The translations under genes were made by a program, and so were the position numbers. The notes under the pieces were generated by a model. The model had not been told where the DNA came from. It saw only the letters and a list, made by a program, of their open reading frames with translations, and did no database searches. Shown piece after piece: positions 7,972 to 16,946 of a stretch of DNA of 64,000 bases. The stretch is taken from contig NZ_JAGGNA010000001.1 in the NCBI RefSeq assembly GCF_017875765.1, positions 2,507,001-2,571,000 on the forward strand, given 5' to 3'. Each line of letters opens with the position of its first letter. Within the stretch, counting starts at the first letter, position 1. The DNA comes from Flavobacterium sp. CG_23.5 (GTDB lineage: Bacteria; Bacteroidota; Bacteroidia; Flavobacteriales; Flavobacteriaceae).

Positions 7972-10645
7972 ATGATTTATCCAGTTTTGGAAGTATTTTA
8001 ATGAAAGTGAAAGCCAAATTGATTTATCCACTTTTGGAAGGTTGTTAATGCAATTGTGGGCCAAAGTTTGCCCAGCGTTATGTTACTACTTTTTTGTTGA
8101 ATAATGCCAGTAGTTGCTTCCGTTTCAATCCTTCAAAGTCAAATTGATTTATCCACTTTTGGAAGGTTGTTAACGCAATTGTGATCCAAAGTTTGCCCAG
8201 CTTTGCATTTCAAGTTCTTTGTTGAATAATGCCAGTAGTTGCTTCCGTTTCAATCCTTCAAAGTCAAATTGATTTATCCACTTTTGGAAGGTTGTTAACG
8301 CAATTGTGATCCAAAGTTTGCCCAGCTTTGCATTTCAACTTCTTTGCTGAATAATACCAGTAGTTGCTTCCGTTTCAATCCTTCAAAGCCAAATTGATTT
8401 ATCCACTTTTGGAAGGTTGTTAACGCAATTGTGATCCAAAGTTTGCCCAGCTTTGCATTTCAAGTTCTTTGTTGAATAGTGCCAGTAGTTGCTTCCGTTT
8501 CAATCCTTCAAAGCCAAATTGATTTATTGAGTTCGGTATGTTGTTAATGCAATTGTGATCCAAAGTTTGCCCAGCGTTATGTTTCTACTTCTTTGTTGAA
8601 TAATGCCAGTAGTTGCTTCCGTTTCAATCCTTCAAAGCCAAAGTGGTTTATCTAATACTGGAAGGATTTTAATGAAAGTGAAAGTCAAATTGATTTATCC
8701 ACTTTTGGAAGGTTGTTAACGTATTTGTGATCCAAAGTTTGCCCAGCGTTATGTTTCTACTTCTTTGTTGAATAATGCCAGTAGTTGCTTCCGTTTCAAT
8801 CCTTCAAAGCTAAAGTGGTTTATCTAATACTGGAAGGATTTTAATGAAAGTGAAAGTCAAATTGATTTATCCACTTTTGGAAGGTTGTTAATGCAATTGT
8901 GGGCCAAAGTTTGCCCAGCGTTATGTTACTACTTTTTTGTTGAATAATGCCAGTAGTTGCTTCCGTTTCAATCCTTCAAAGTCAAATTGATTTATCCACT
9001 TTTGGAAGGTTGTTAACGCAATTGTGATCCAAAGTTTGCCCAGCTTTGCATTTCAAGTTCTTTGTTGAATAGTGCCAGTAGTTGCTTCCGTTTCAATCCT
9101 TCAAAGCCAAATTGATTTATTGAGTTCGGTATGTTGTTAATGCAATTGTGATCCAAAGTTTGCCCAGCGTTATGTTTCTACTTCTTTGTTGAATAATGCC
9201 AGTAGTTGCTTCCGTTTCAATCCTTCAAAGCCAAAGTGGTTTATCTAATACTGGAAGGATTTTAATGAAAGTGAAAGTCAAATTGATTTATCCACTTTTG
9301 GAAGGTTGTTAACGTATTTGTGAGCCAAAGTTTGCCCAGCGTTATGTTTCTACTTCTTTGTTGAATAATGCCAGTAGTTGCTTCCGTTTCAATCCTTCAA
9401 AGCCAAAGTGGTTTATCTAATACTGGAAGGATTTTAATGAAAGTGAAAGTCAAATTGATTTATCCACTTTTGGAAGGTTGTTAACGTATTTGTGAGCCAA
9501 AGTTTGCCCAGCGTTATGTTTCTACTTCTTTGTTGAATAATGCCAGAAGTTGCTTCCGTTTCAATCCTTCAAAGCTAAAGTGGTTTATCTAATACTGGAA
9601 GGATTTTAATGAAAGTGAAAGTCAAATTGATTTATCCACTTTTGGAAGGTTGTTAATGCAATTGTGGGCCAAAGTTTGCCCAGCGTTATGTTACTACTTT
9701 TTTGTTGAATAATGCCAGTAGTTGCTTCCGTTTCAATCCTTCAAAGCCAAAGTGGTTTATCTAATACTGGAAGGATTTTAATGAAAGTGAAAGTCAAATT
9801 GATTTATCCACTTTTGGAAGGTTGTTAACGTATTTGTGATCCAAAGTTTGCCCAGCGTTATGTTTCTACTTCTTTGTTGAATAATGCCAGTAGTTGCTTC
9901 CGTTTCAATCCTTCAAAGCTAAAGTGGTTTATCTAATACTGGAAGGATTTTAATGAAAGTGAAAGTCAAATTGATTTATCCACTTTTGGAAGGTTGTTAA
10001 TGCAATTGTGGGCCAAAGTTTGCCCAGCGTTATGTTACTACTTTTTTGTTGAATAATGCCAGTAGTTGCTTCCGTTTCAATCCTTCAAAGTCAAATTGAT
10101 TTATCCACTTTTGGAAGGTTGTTAACGCAATTGTGATCCAAAGTTTGCCCAGCGTTATGTTTCTACTTCTTTGTTGAATAGTGCCAGTAGTTGCTTCCGT
10201 TTCAATCCTTCAAAGCCAAATTGATTTATTGAGTTCGGTATGTTGTTAATGCAATTGTGATCCAAAGTTTGCCCAGCGTTATGTTTCTACTTCTTTGTTG
10301 AATAATGCCAGTAGTTGCTTCCGTTTCAATCCTTCAAAGCTAAAGTGGTTTATCTAATACTGGAAGGATTTTAATGAAAGTGAAAGTCAAATTGATTTAT
10401 CCACTTTTGGAAGGTTGTTAACGTATTTGTGAGCCAAAGTTTGCCCAGCTTTGCATTTCAACTTCTTTGCTGAATAATACAAGTAGTTGCTTCCGTTTCA
10501 ATCCTTCAAAGCCAAAGTGGTTTATCTAATACTGGAAGGATTTTAATGAAAGTGAAAGTCAAATTGATTTATCCACTTTTGGAAGGTTGTTAACGTATTT
10601 GTGAGCCAAAGTTTGCCCAGCTTTGCATTTCAAGTTCTTTGCTGA
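7972..10645 (+). repeat. Repeat array 2: 17 non-coding units of the same family
   Basis: The repeat family and orientation are those of array 1. Core marks fall at 8113, 8238, 8363, 8488, 8612, 8784, 8956, 9081, 9205, 9377, 9549, 9721, 9893, 10065, 10190, 10314 and 10486, again with intervals of 124/125 or 172 bp. The array begins abruptly with the rare variant TGATTTATCCAGTTTTGGAA plus GTATTTTAATG, which otherwise occurs only in the first unit of array 1 (from 3124). It ends at 10645 within CAAGTTCTTTGCTGA. Just past the end, two direct copies of AAAAAAGCAC lie between the array and the recombinase gene. Confidence 0.97.
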
Positions 10646-10705
10646 TTTATACCATAAAAAAAGCACCTTTAGTTAAAAAAGCACTTTTTTATTTTCATAA
10701 TTGAA

Positions 10706-12031
10706 TTATTTAGCGATTTGTAAAACGGTTTTTTCCGCTCTAATTTGTTCCAATTTATTCCAGTAATCTTTTAATATTTTCGCATTGTCTTGTGAGGATT
10801 TTCCAATATATCCGAGTAGCATTTTTTCTGTTGTGTGCCCCGTTGCCGACATTATAACGGGTGTAGGTAATTTTCCGTAATGGTTAGTAGCAAAAGACCG
10901 CCTTCCAATATGGGTGCTTACAAGCTCCCATTTTTTATAAGTCCCTTTTTGTTTTCGCCAAATTTTCGGTTTTTTTGCTTTTTCGCCTTTTATATTATTA
11001 ATATCTATACTTTTTGCACCTTCAATTTTTTCATTAAGTCCAATTTCTTGACAAACTAATTTAATATAATCGTTATATTTTTGAGTTGAAATTTTATGAG
11101 GCAAACCGTTACAATTTTCTATAATTTGTTTTACTTGCCAATGTAACGGTAAAACTATTTTTTGATCTGTTTTTTGTGCAACGTATTCTATAAAATTATC
11201 TTTAATTTTTTTCTTTGTAAAATTCAATAAATCGCCCGCTCTTGCTCCAGTCCAAACGCCAATTATTAACCAGTTTCGAGCATTGTCTAAACTTGGGTTT
11301 TTACTGAAATTATGATTAAAAACTAAATCAATTTCTTTTTCTGAAAGTGTAATAAAAGTTGTTTTTTCTTTGGTTGCTCTAAAGTCTTCTTTTAAAATAT
11401 CAGGATTAAAAGGAAAACCGTTTTTTTTAGCATCCAAAACAATTGTTTTCACAAACATCAAATATTTTCCAGTTGTATTAAAACCTAATTTTTCGACATC
11501 GTGCAAATAGTAAATAAAATCTTTATGAAATTTTAAATCAACATCCGTTAATTTATATCGTTTTTTTTGGTAGGTTTCAAAGCCTTCAATTTTTTTTACT
11601 ATTGTACCAAATTTTGACAAAGTAGCATCAGTAACGCCCGTTACACCGTTTTTTCTAACTATGTTTGGTAGGTTTTTTAAATAATGCTCTGCATAATCTT
11701 TAAAATATATTAAATCGGTTTCTTTGCTTTGATTTAAAAATGATTTTATTTTATCATCTATCCAATTTGAATTTATAATAATTCCATTTGAATAATCAGT
11801 ATTAAACCCGTTTACAATAATAGTTTCTAATTCGTTTAATCTATTTTGAAAATTTGTTTTATCACTAAATTCCTCAACTTGTTTAACCTCGCCTTTTTTG
11901 TTATTCCAATATTTTGGATTTATTAAAAGTGATGTGGTTTTTTTTAAATCAAATTTTCGACCTTGTGTAAATCTTAAATAAATTGTAGTTGGATTGTTGT
12001 CGCCTTTTGTGAAATATTTAAAAGTAGCCAT
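10706..12031 (-). CDS. int: tyrosine recombinase / integrase of the element
   Basis: This 441-residue site-specific recombinase of the Bacteroidota phage/ICE type has an N-terminal arm-binding region (about 1-100), a SAM-like core-binding domain (about 105-210) and a C-terminal catalytic domain. Catalytic residues are visible: R264 in TGARAGDLL, a Lys near 287 in QKTDQK, H374 and R377 in STHIGRRSFAT, H399 in ATGHTTEK and the nucleophile Y408 in LLGYIGKSS. All are present, so the enzyme should be active. The start ATG is about 235 bp from attR, and the gene points into the element. Downstream, the A/T-rich palindrome AAAAAAGCACTTTTTT (10675-10690) is at best a weak terminator. Confidence 0.93.
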   Translation of the reverse strand: MATFKYFTKGDNNPTTIYLRFTQGRKFDLKKTTSLLINPKYWNNKKGEVKQVEEFSDKTNFQNRLNELETIIVNGFNTDYSNGIIINSNWIDDKIKSFLNQSKETDLIYFKDYAEHYLKNLPNIVRKNGVTGVTDATLSKFGTIVKKIEGFETYQKKRYKLTDVDLKFHKDFIYYLHDVEKLGFNTTGKYLMFVKTIVLDAKKNGFPFNPDILKEDFRATKEKTTFITLSEKEIDLVFNHNFSKNPSLDNARNWLIIGVWTGARAGDLLNFTKKKIKDNFIEYVAQKTDQKIVLPLHWQVKQIIENCNGLPHKISTQKYNDYIKLVCQEIGLNEKIEGAKSIDINNIKGEKAKKPKIWRKQKGTYKKWELVSTHIGRRSFATNHYGKLPTPVIMSATGHTTEKMLLGYIGKSSQDNAKILKDYWNKLEQIRAEKTVLQIAK

Positions 12032-12264
12032 ATTTTTAATAATTTAGATTTATTAATTATCAAATATAAATAAAAAATATAATGTTTTTCTTAATAGTGC
12101 CAACATAGGGGCAACATTTATCTAATTTGCCGATTTTTTAAAATTTAACAAAATCAACACAAAAACACAACAAAGTCAATAAAATCAAACCTTTGTAAAG
12201 TTTTTTTAATGTTTTTAGAATGTTATAAAGTTATATGAAATTAGATAAAATAAGAAGGTTTCGT

Positions 12265-12281
12265 TCCCATCCTCTCTGCAA
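12265..12281 (+). other. attR core (17-bp direct repeat of the tRNA-Ser end)
   Basis: This is an exact copy of TCCCATCCTCTCTGCAA from the tRNA-Ser 3' end. The preceding bases GGTTTCGT resemble the tRNA T loop (GGTTCGAA) but are not identical, so only the 3'-most part of the tRNA was carried by the element. No functional tRNA is rebuilt here. Confidence 0.88.
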
Positions 12282-12283
12282 AT

Positions 12284-12315
12284 AAAAAATGCTTCCTGAA
12301 CGGGAAGCATTTTTT
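12284..12315 (+). terminator. Ancestral tRNA-Ser terminator, displaced by the insertion
   Basis: A 13-bp stem, AAAAAATGCTTCC/GGAAGCATTTTTT, closes a TGAACG loop and ends in T6. It begins three bases after attR. If the element is removed, it falls immediately behind tRNA-Ser, which suggests it was the original terminator of that gene. As a symmetric A/T-flanked hairpin it can work in both directions. Confidence 0.85.
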
Positions 12316-12367
12316 AATTAATAGTGTGCCATTTTTTTGTTTGGCTAAGCGTTTAGATCAAAAAAGG

Positions 12368-12450
12368 AAGAGACATGTATTGCAAAGCATTAGTTTCCTT
12401 ATGAGGCTCCCTATGCGGAATCAACTGAGTTAATCTTGTCCTCTGTGCAA
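12368..12450 (+). pseudogene. possible decayed tRNA-Ser-like remnant
   Basis: The stretch is about tRNA-Ser length. It begins with AAGAGAC and ends with TCCTCTGTGCAA, close to the tRNA-Ser end TCCTCTCTGCAA. CTATGCGG and AACTG inside it resemble the variable arm of tRNA-Ser (GTATGTGGG and AACTG). It is followed by its own plus-strand terminator at 12460-12491. No intact cloverleaf forms. It could be a dead serine tRNA copy, a trace of an older integration, or chance similarity. Confidence 0.3.
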
Positions 12451-12459
12451 AATACTAAT

Positions 12460-12491
12460 CCTGCTAAATCACTTTAGCGGGATTTTTTTTT
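12460..12491 (+). terminator. Rho-independent terminator
   Basis: The stem CCTGCTAAA/TTTAGCGGG closes a TCAC loop and is followed by nine T residues on the plus strand. No recognisable plus-strand gene precedes it except the tRNA-like remnant at 12368-12450. A second small hairpin (CCTAAT...ATTAGG, 12499-12523) lies between it and the lepA stop. Confidence 0.8.
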
Positions 12492-12527
12492 ATTCATCCT
12501 AATTCCTCCCTCTCGGATTAGGGGGCT

Positions 12528-14324
12528 TTAATCATTCAATTTCAAAACCGCCATAAACGCTTCTTGTGGAATCTCAACATTTCCAACCAGTCTCATACGT
12601 TTTTTACCCTTTTTCTGTTTTTCCAATAATTTACGTTTACGTGAAATATCCCCACCATAACATTTGGCCGTAACATCTTTACGTAAGGCTTTGATGGTTT
12701 CGCGTGAGATAACTTTAACCCCAATAGCAGCTTGGATAGGAATGTCAAATTGTTGACGAGGAATCAATTCTCTCAATTTCTCACACATTTTTTTACCAAT
12801 TTGATACGCATTATCGGCATGCATCAAAGAGGACAAAGCATCGACTATCGTTGCGTTCAATAAGATATCCACTTTAACCAAATTAGACGTTCTCATTCCG
12901 ATTGGTGTATAATCAAACGAAGCATATCCTTTAGAAACCGTTTTCAAACGATCGTAAAAATCAAATACAATCTCTGCCAAAGGCATATCGAAAGTCAATT
13001 CAACACGTTCTGTTGTCAAATACGTTTGGTTGGTAATCAAACCTCGTTTTTCGATACACAGACTCATTACATTCCCAACATAATCGGATTTTGTAATGAT
13101 AGTTGCTTTTATAAAAGGTTCTTCAACATGGTCTAAACGAGAAGGCTCAGGCAAGTCCGAAGGATTGTTTACAATAAGTGGTGTCGTAGGATCTTTTTTG
13201 GTGTAAGCCAAATACGAAACGTTGGGAACTGTTGTGATAACAGTCATATTGAACTCACGCTCTAAACGCTCCTGAATAATTTCCATGTGTAACATTCCCA
13301 AGAATCCACAACGGAAACCAAATCCTAAAGCTGCCGAACTTTCCGGTAAAAATACCAACGAAGCATCATTCAACTGTAGTTTTTCCATAGAGTTTCTCAA
13401 CTCTTCATAATCTTCAGTATCTACAGGATAAATTCCCGCAAAAACCATTGGTTTCACATCTTCAAAACCTTTAATTATATTCGTTGTTGGTGTTTTTGCA
13501 TCCGTCAACGTATCACCCACTTTTACTTCTTTTGCTTCTTTAATTCCAGAAATTAAATACCCAACATCACCGGCTGAAATTACTTGTTTGGGAACTTGAT
13601 TCAATTTCAAGGTACCAATTTCGTCTGCAAAATATTCATTTCCGGTAGCCATGAATTTAATCTTTTGACCTTTTTTTATTTGTCCGTTTTTCACACGGAA
13701 AATAACTTCAATTCCTCTAAACGGATTGTAATGCGAGTCAAAAATCAAGGCTTGTAACGGCTCATCCACATTTCCGGATGGAGGTGGAATTTTTTCGATA
13801 ATCGCTGCCAATATATTTTCTACACCAAAACCAGTTTTACCCGAAGCATGAATTATATCTTCCAATTTACATCCAAGTAAATCAATAATATCGTCACTTA
13901 CTTCCTCTGGATTGGCACTTGGTAAATCCACTTTATTCAAAACCGGAATAATTTCCAAGTCGTTTTCTAAAGCCAAATACAAATTCGAAATCGTTTGTGC
14001 TTGGATACTTTGTGCAGCATCTACAATCAAAAGCGCGCCTTCGCAAGCCGCAATAGAACGAGAAACCTCATACGAAAAATCCACGTGTCCTGGAGTATCA
14101 ATCAAATTCAGGATGTATTCCTGGCCTTTATAAGTATATTCCATCTGAATTGCGTGACTCTTAATCGTAATCCCGCGTTCGCGTTCCAAATCCATGTTAT
14201 CTAGCAATTGCGCCTTTTCTTCACGAGCGGTAACCGTTTGAGTTGCCCCAAGTAAACGGTCAGCAAGCGTACTTTTCCCGTGATCAATATGTGCAATAAT
14301 GCAAAAATTCCTAATATGTTTCAT
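12528..14324 (-). CDS. lepA: elongation factor 4 (LepA), back-translocating GTPase
   Basis: This 598-residue ribosome-associated GTPase shows all G motifs: [15 protein letters not shown] (G1), [10 protein letters not shown] (G2), [12 protein letters not shown] (G3) and NKVDLPSA (G4). The LepA-specific C-terminal domain includes [20 protein letters not shown]. The length is normal for the family. LepA acts on ribosomes during initiation or stalled elongation. The gene faces the dus gene across a 313-bp divergent spacer that holds a dispersed repeat. Confidence 0.98.
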   Translation of the reverse strand: MKHIRNFCIIAHIDHGKSTLADRLLGATQTVTAREEKAQLLDNMDLERERGITIKSHAIQMEYTYKGQEYILNLIDTPGHVDFSYEVSRSIAACEGALLIVDAAQSIQAQTISNLYLALENDLEIIPVLNKVDLPSANPEEVSDDIIDLLGCKLEDIIHASGKTGFGVENILAAIIEKIPPPSGNVDEPLQALIFDSHYNPFRGIEVIFRVKNGQIKKGQKIKFMATGNEYFADEIGTLKLNQVPKQVISAGDVGYLISGIKEAKEVKVGDTLTDAKTPTTNIIKGFEDVKPMVFAGIYPVDTEDYEELRNSMEKLQLNDASLVFLPESSAALGFGFRCGFLGMLHMEIIQERLEREFNMTVITTVPNVSYLAYTKKDPTTPLIVNNPSDLPEPSRLDHVEEPFIKATIITKSDYVGNVMSLCIEKRGLITNQTYLTTERVELTFDMPLAEIVFDFYDRLKTVSKGYASFDYTPIGMRTSNLVKVDILLNATIVDALSSLMHADNAYQIGKKMCEKLRELIPRQQFDIPIQAAIGVKVISRETIKALRKDVTAKCYGGDISRKRKLLEKQKKGKKRMRLVGNVEIPQEAFMAVLKLND

Positions 14325-14372
14325 TTTCTGTAAGTATCAATTTTATTTTGGGTTTGTCCTGAATTAATTTCA

Positions 14373-14481
14373 GGGCGTGACCTCTCTTCCACTATCGTTC
14401 CAGCTCGGTCGGGCTATTCGTTCAATCTTTTCCTTTTTAAAGAAAAAAGGAAAAGGATTTCCTCTTCTATCCCTCACGCAC
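14373..14481 (+). repeat. dispersed palindromic repeat, family A copy 1
   Basis: Between lepA and dus lies GGTCGGGCT, then TTCAATCTTTTCC, a hairpin of poly-T/poly-A arms with an AAAG loop, GGAAAAGGATTTCC and TATCCCTCACGCA. The same skeleton occurs at 59701-59817 with a different hairpin sequence. Apart from this copy, the 14325-14637 spacer holds only the dus promoter. The repeat is not coding; the family looks like the REP-like repeats scattered in flavobacterial chromosomes. Confidence 0.75.
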
Positions 14482-14613
14482 ATTCGCAAACCGCGACAAT
14501 TAATCTGCAAATATACGCTAAAATCAATAGCTTCAAAGCCTAGAATTTACAAACTAAAAGGTTTACTGCTAAGTCTTTTCTCTTCTTGCAATCGGTGATT
14601 CATCTAAAAGTTG

Positions 14614-14621
14614 TAATTTTG
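14614..14621 (+). promoter_or_regulatory. -7 element of the dus promoter
   Basis: TAATTTTG matches the Bacteroidota -7 consensus TAnnTTTG and ends 16 bp before the dus start codon. A TTG at 14586-14588 lies 25 bp upstream, slightly farther than usual for the -33 element, so only the -7 box is well supported. Confidence 0.5.
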
Positions 14622-14637
14622 CACAAAAATTAAGCAG

Positions 14638-15630
14638 ATGGTCAAGATTGGCAACATAGAATTACCTGATTTCCCATTACTTCTTGCACCTATGGAAGAT
14701 GTGAGTGACCCTCCATACCGCAGATTGTGCAAGATGCATGGTGCCGATTTGATGTACTCCGAATTCATTTCATCCGAAGGATTGATTCGCGACGCCATCA
14801 AAAGCCGAATGAAATTAGATATTTTCGATTATGAGCGTCCCGTTGGGATTCAGATTTTTGGTGGTGACGAGGAAGCCATGGCGATGTCGTCTAAAATTGT
14901 TTCTGCGGTAAATCCGGATTTGATCGATATTAACTTTGGATGTCCTGTTAAAAAAGTCGTTTGCAAAGGCGCCGGAGCCGGAGTCCTGAAAGATGTTGAT
15001 TTAATGATTCGCTTAACGAAAGCCGTTATTGATAGCACCCATTTGCCAGTAACCGTAAAAACCCGTTTGGGTTGGGATGATAATTCCATCAATATCGATG
15101 AGGTTGCGGAGCGTTTGCAAGACATTGGTGTTGCCGCTTTAAGCATTCACGCCAGAACGCGTGCCCAAATGTATAAGGGCCATTCCGATTGGTCGCATAT
15201 TGCCCGAGTAAAAAATAACCCAAGAATTACAATGCCTATTTTTGGCAACGGCGATATCGATTCTCCCGAAAAAGCATTACAATATAAAAATGAATACGGT
15301 ATTGACGGAATCATGATTGGTCGTGCTGCGATCGGTTACCCGTGGATTTTTAACGAAATCAAACATTATTTCAAAACAGGAGAGCATTTGGCTAAACCTA
15401 CCGTTATTGATAGAGTTGAAGCGGTTCGAAATCACCTCACTTGGGCGATGGAATGGAAAGGAGAAAGACTAGGAATTGTTGAAACGCGTCCTCATTATAC
15501 CAATTATTTTAAAGGAATACATTCTTTTAAAACCCACAAACAAAAATTAGTAACGCTAGATAGTCCTGAAGAATTGTTCGCCGCTTTGAATGAAATTGAA
15601 GAGTCATATGCGGGTTATGAGGTAGTGTAA
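14638..15630 (+). CDS. dusB: tRNA-dihydrouridine synthase (DusB-like)
   Basis: This 330-residue flavoenzyme reduces uridines in the tRNA D loop using NAD(P)H. The FMN-binding TIM barrel starts LLLAPMEDVSDPPYRRLCK. The catalytic Cys region reads INFGCPVKKVVCKGAGAGVL, followed by VKTRLGWDD, LSIHARTRAQMYKG and GIMIGRAAIGYPWIF, the phosphate-binding end. Length and motifs fit the bacterial Dus family; assignment to DusB rather than another bacterial Dus is by general resemblance. It reads divergently from lepA. Confidence 0.93.
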   Translation: MVKIGNIELPDFPLLLAPMEDVSDPPYRRLCKMHGADLMYSEFISSEGLIRDAIKSRMKLDIFDYERPVGIQIFGGDEEAMAMSSKIVSAVNPDLIDINFGCPVKKVVCKGAGAGVLKDVDLMIRLTKAVIDSTHLPVTVKTRLGWDDNSINIDEVAERLQDIGVAALSIHARTRAQMYKGHSDWSHIARVKNNPRITMPIFGNGDIDSPEKALQYKNEYGIDGIMIGRAAIGYPWIFNEIKHYFKTGEHLAKPTVIDRVEAVRNHLTWAMEWKGERLGIVETRPHYTNYFKGIHSFKTHKQKLVTLDSPEELFAALNEIEESYAGYEVV

Positions 15631-15743
15631 CCAGATATTTTTAATACGAATTCCACTAATTTATAGTTGTTGATCTTATTAAAAAGAGCCGATAAATTTG
15701 AAGATTAATCTTTTTAAAAAACTAGCGAATTAGCGGTAAAAAA

Positions 15744-16943
15744 CTATTCCAACAATTTTTTACTTACACGACTACTCGCAATAAGTGAAGCCACAAACCC
15801 AAGCGTAACGATGGTTGCCATAACAATTAGTACATTTTCTAAATTGAAAATTACAGGATAAGCCAGTGTCGGTGTTATCATAATAAGTTCAAATTGTTGT
15901 TGCAGTAACACAATTATAATTCCTAAAACCAGCCCGATAATCCCGCCAAAAACACTCAATAAAGTACCTTGAAGCAGGAATATTTTTCGCAAATCCTTGA
16001 TTTCTGTTCCCAAATTAAAAAGAGTTTTTAGATTTCCTTTTTTGTCCAAAATCATCATAATTAAAGCGCCAATCAAGTTAAAAAGCGCCACAACAATGAC
16101 CAAAGTAAATATTAAATACACGGCTATATTTTCAGTATTCAACATTTTATAGAGCGATTCATTAAGCTGAGCCCTATTTTTTACGGTAATTTTAGTATTG
16201 AAAATAGTTTGTAGTTGGCTGATAATAGCATTTTCATCCGCTCCCGGTTTCTCTTTTATTTCAATTCCGGAAATCTGATTGGTTTTGTATTCCAATAATT
16301 CTTGCGCTAAACCTAAATCGGCAAAAACATATTTTGAGTCTAAATCTTCGCTGATGGCATAAATACCAACAGGAATAATATCAGTTTTGTTAAAGGCTTG
16401 TTCTTGATTTTCGATGGTGCCTTTTCCTGGCTTTGGGACCAAAACTTCCAATTGATTATTAAAATCGAGTAAACCCATCGAAAACTTCTGGGCAATTCCA
16501 TAACCAACAACCACTTGATACGTATCCGGTTTCAGCCACTGACCATTAAAAAGCTTTTTTTTAATTGCATTAACTTTACTGAAATTGGCATCAACACCTT
16601 TCAGATAAGTAACTTCTTGTTTTCCGTCAAAAGTAAATAAGACCCGTTCTTCAATTATTTTGGTATACGAAGCAAGACCATCAATTTTCTTAATTTGGCT
16701 TTCCTGAGTGGGAGAAATAAAAAATGATTTCCCTAAAGTGCTGCTTATTTTTAAATCCGGATCAATGTCATTGGTAAACGAAAGACTAAAAACTTTCAGT
16801 CCACTAAAAACGGATAAAACCACAAACAAAGCCATCGCCCCCACAATAATTCCCATGCTGGCAATGCGATTGATGATATTAATAGCGTTGTTTTTGCTGT
16901 TGCTAAGAATATAGCGTTTGGCTATGTAAAGAGGAAAATTCAA
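15744..16943 (-). CDS. ABC transporter permease, FtsX/LolC-E type
   Basis: This 399-residue inner-membrane permease has the MacB/LolE topology. A first transmembrane helix (MGIIVGAMALFVVLSVFSGL, about 29-50) is followed by a large periplasmic domain (about 55-270) and three C-terminal helices: AVYLIFTLVIVVALFNLIGA, GTLLSVFGGIIGLVLGIIIV and VLIVMATIVTLGFVASLIAS. In the Lol system such proteins release lipoproteins from the inner membrane with an ATPase that is not encoded nearby. It follows rbfA with a 3-bp gap, so both probably share a transcript. Transport of another substrate cannot be excluded. Confidence 0.88.
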   Translation of the reverse strand: MNFPLYIAKRYILSNSKNNAINIINRIASMGIIVGAMALFVVLSVFSGLKVFSLSFTNDIDPDLKISSTLGKSFFISPTQESQIKKIDGLASYTKIIEERVLFTFDGKQEVTYLKGVDANFSKVNAIKKKLFNGQWLKPDTYQVVVGYGIAQKFSMGLLDFNNQLEVLVPKPGKGTIENQEQAFNKTDIIPVGIYAISEDLDSKYVFADLGLAQELLEYKTNQISGIEIKEKPGADENAIISQLQTIFNTKITVKNRAQLNESLYKMLNTENIAVYLIFTLVIVVALFNLIGALIMMILDKKGNLKTLFNLGTEIKDLRKIFLLQGTLLSVFGGIIGLVLGIIIVLLQQQFELIMITPTLAYPVIFNLENVLIVMATIVTLGFVASLIASSRVSKKLLE

Positions 16944-16946
16944 ATT

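Larger units (their letters stand above)
2884..12281. mobile_element. 9.4-kb integrative element in tRNA-Ser, with twin repeat arrays
   Basis: The element is bounded by a 17-bp perfect direct repeat, TCCCATCCTCTCTGCAA: 2884-2900 at the tRNA 3' end and 12265-12281 at the right end. The tyrosine recombinase gene lies just inside the right end. A minus-strand operon (xis-like, then two winged-helix genes) sits in the middle and is flanked by two 2.7-kb non-coding repeat arrays. There are no structural phage, conjugation, mobilisation, restriction or toxin genes. The gene content resembles a minimal phage satellite or mobilisable island, but the class is not established. The tRNA-Ser coding sequence is preserved after integration. 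Gene density is very low for a bacterial element. Confidence 0.88.

Noticed and set aside
3030..10645. CRISPR array
   Set aside because: The core contains GTTTCAATCC, which resembles CRISPR repeat ends, but the intervals are 124/125 or 172 bp and the sequences between cores are themselves repeated, not unique spacers. No cas genes are present.
3030..10645. Integron cassette array with attC sites
   Set aside because: The regularly spaced imperfect palindromes recall attC, but there are no cassette ORFs, no clear GTTRRRY core sites, and the recombinase is of the phage/ICE type and lacks evidence of the integron-specific insert.
3030..10645. Repeats encoding a repetitive protein
   Set aside because: The 124, 125 and 172-bp pitches are not multiples of three and stops occur in every frame.
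2884..12281. Composite transposon or conjugative transposon
   Set aside because: No transposase, terminal inverted repeats, relaxase or tra genes are seen; the boundaries are a tRNA-derived direct repeat.
14377..14598. Plus-strand ORF between lepA and dus
   Set aside because: It consists of the family A repeat and flanks and has no protein-like character.
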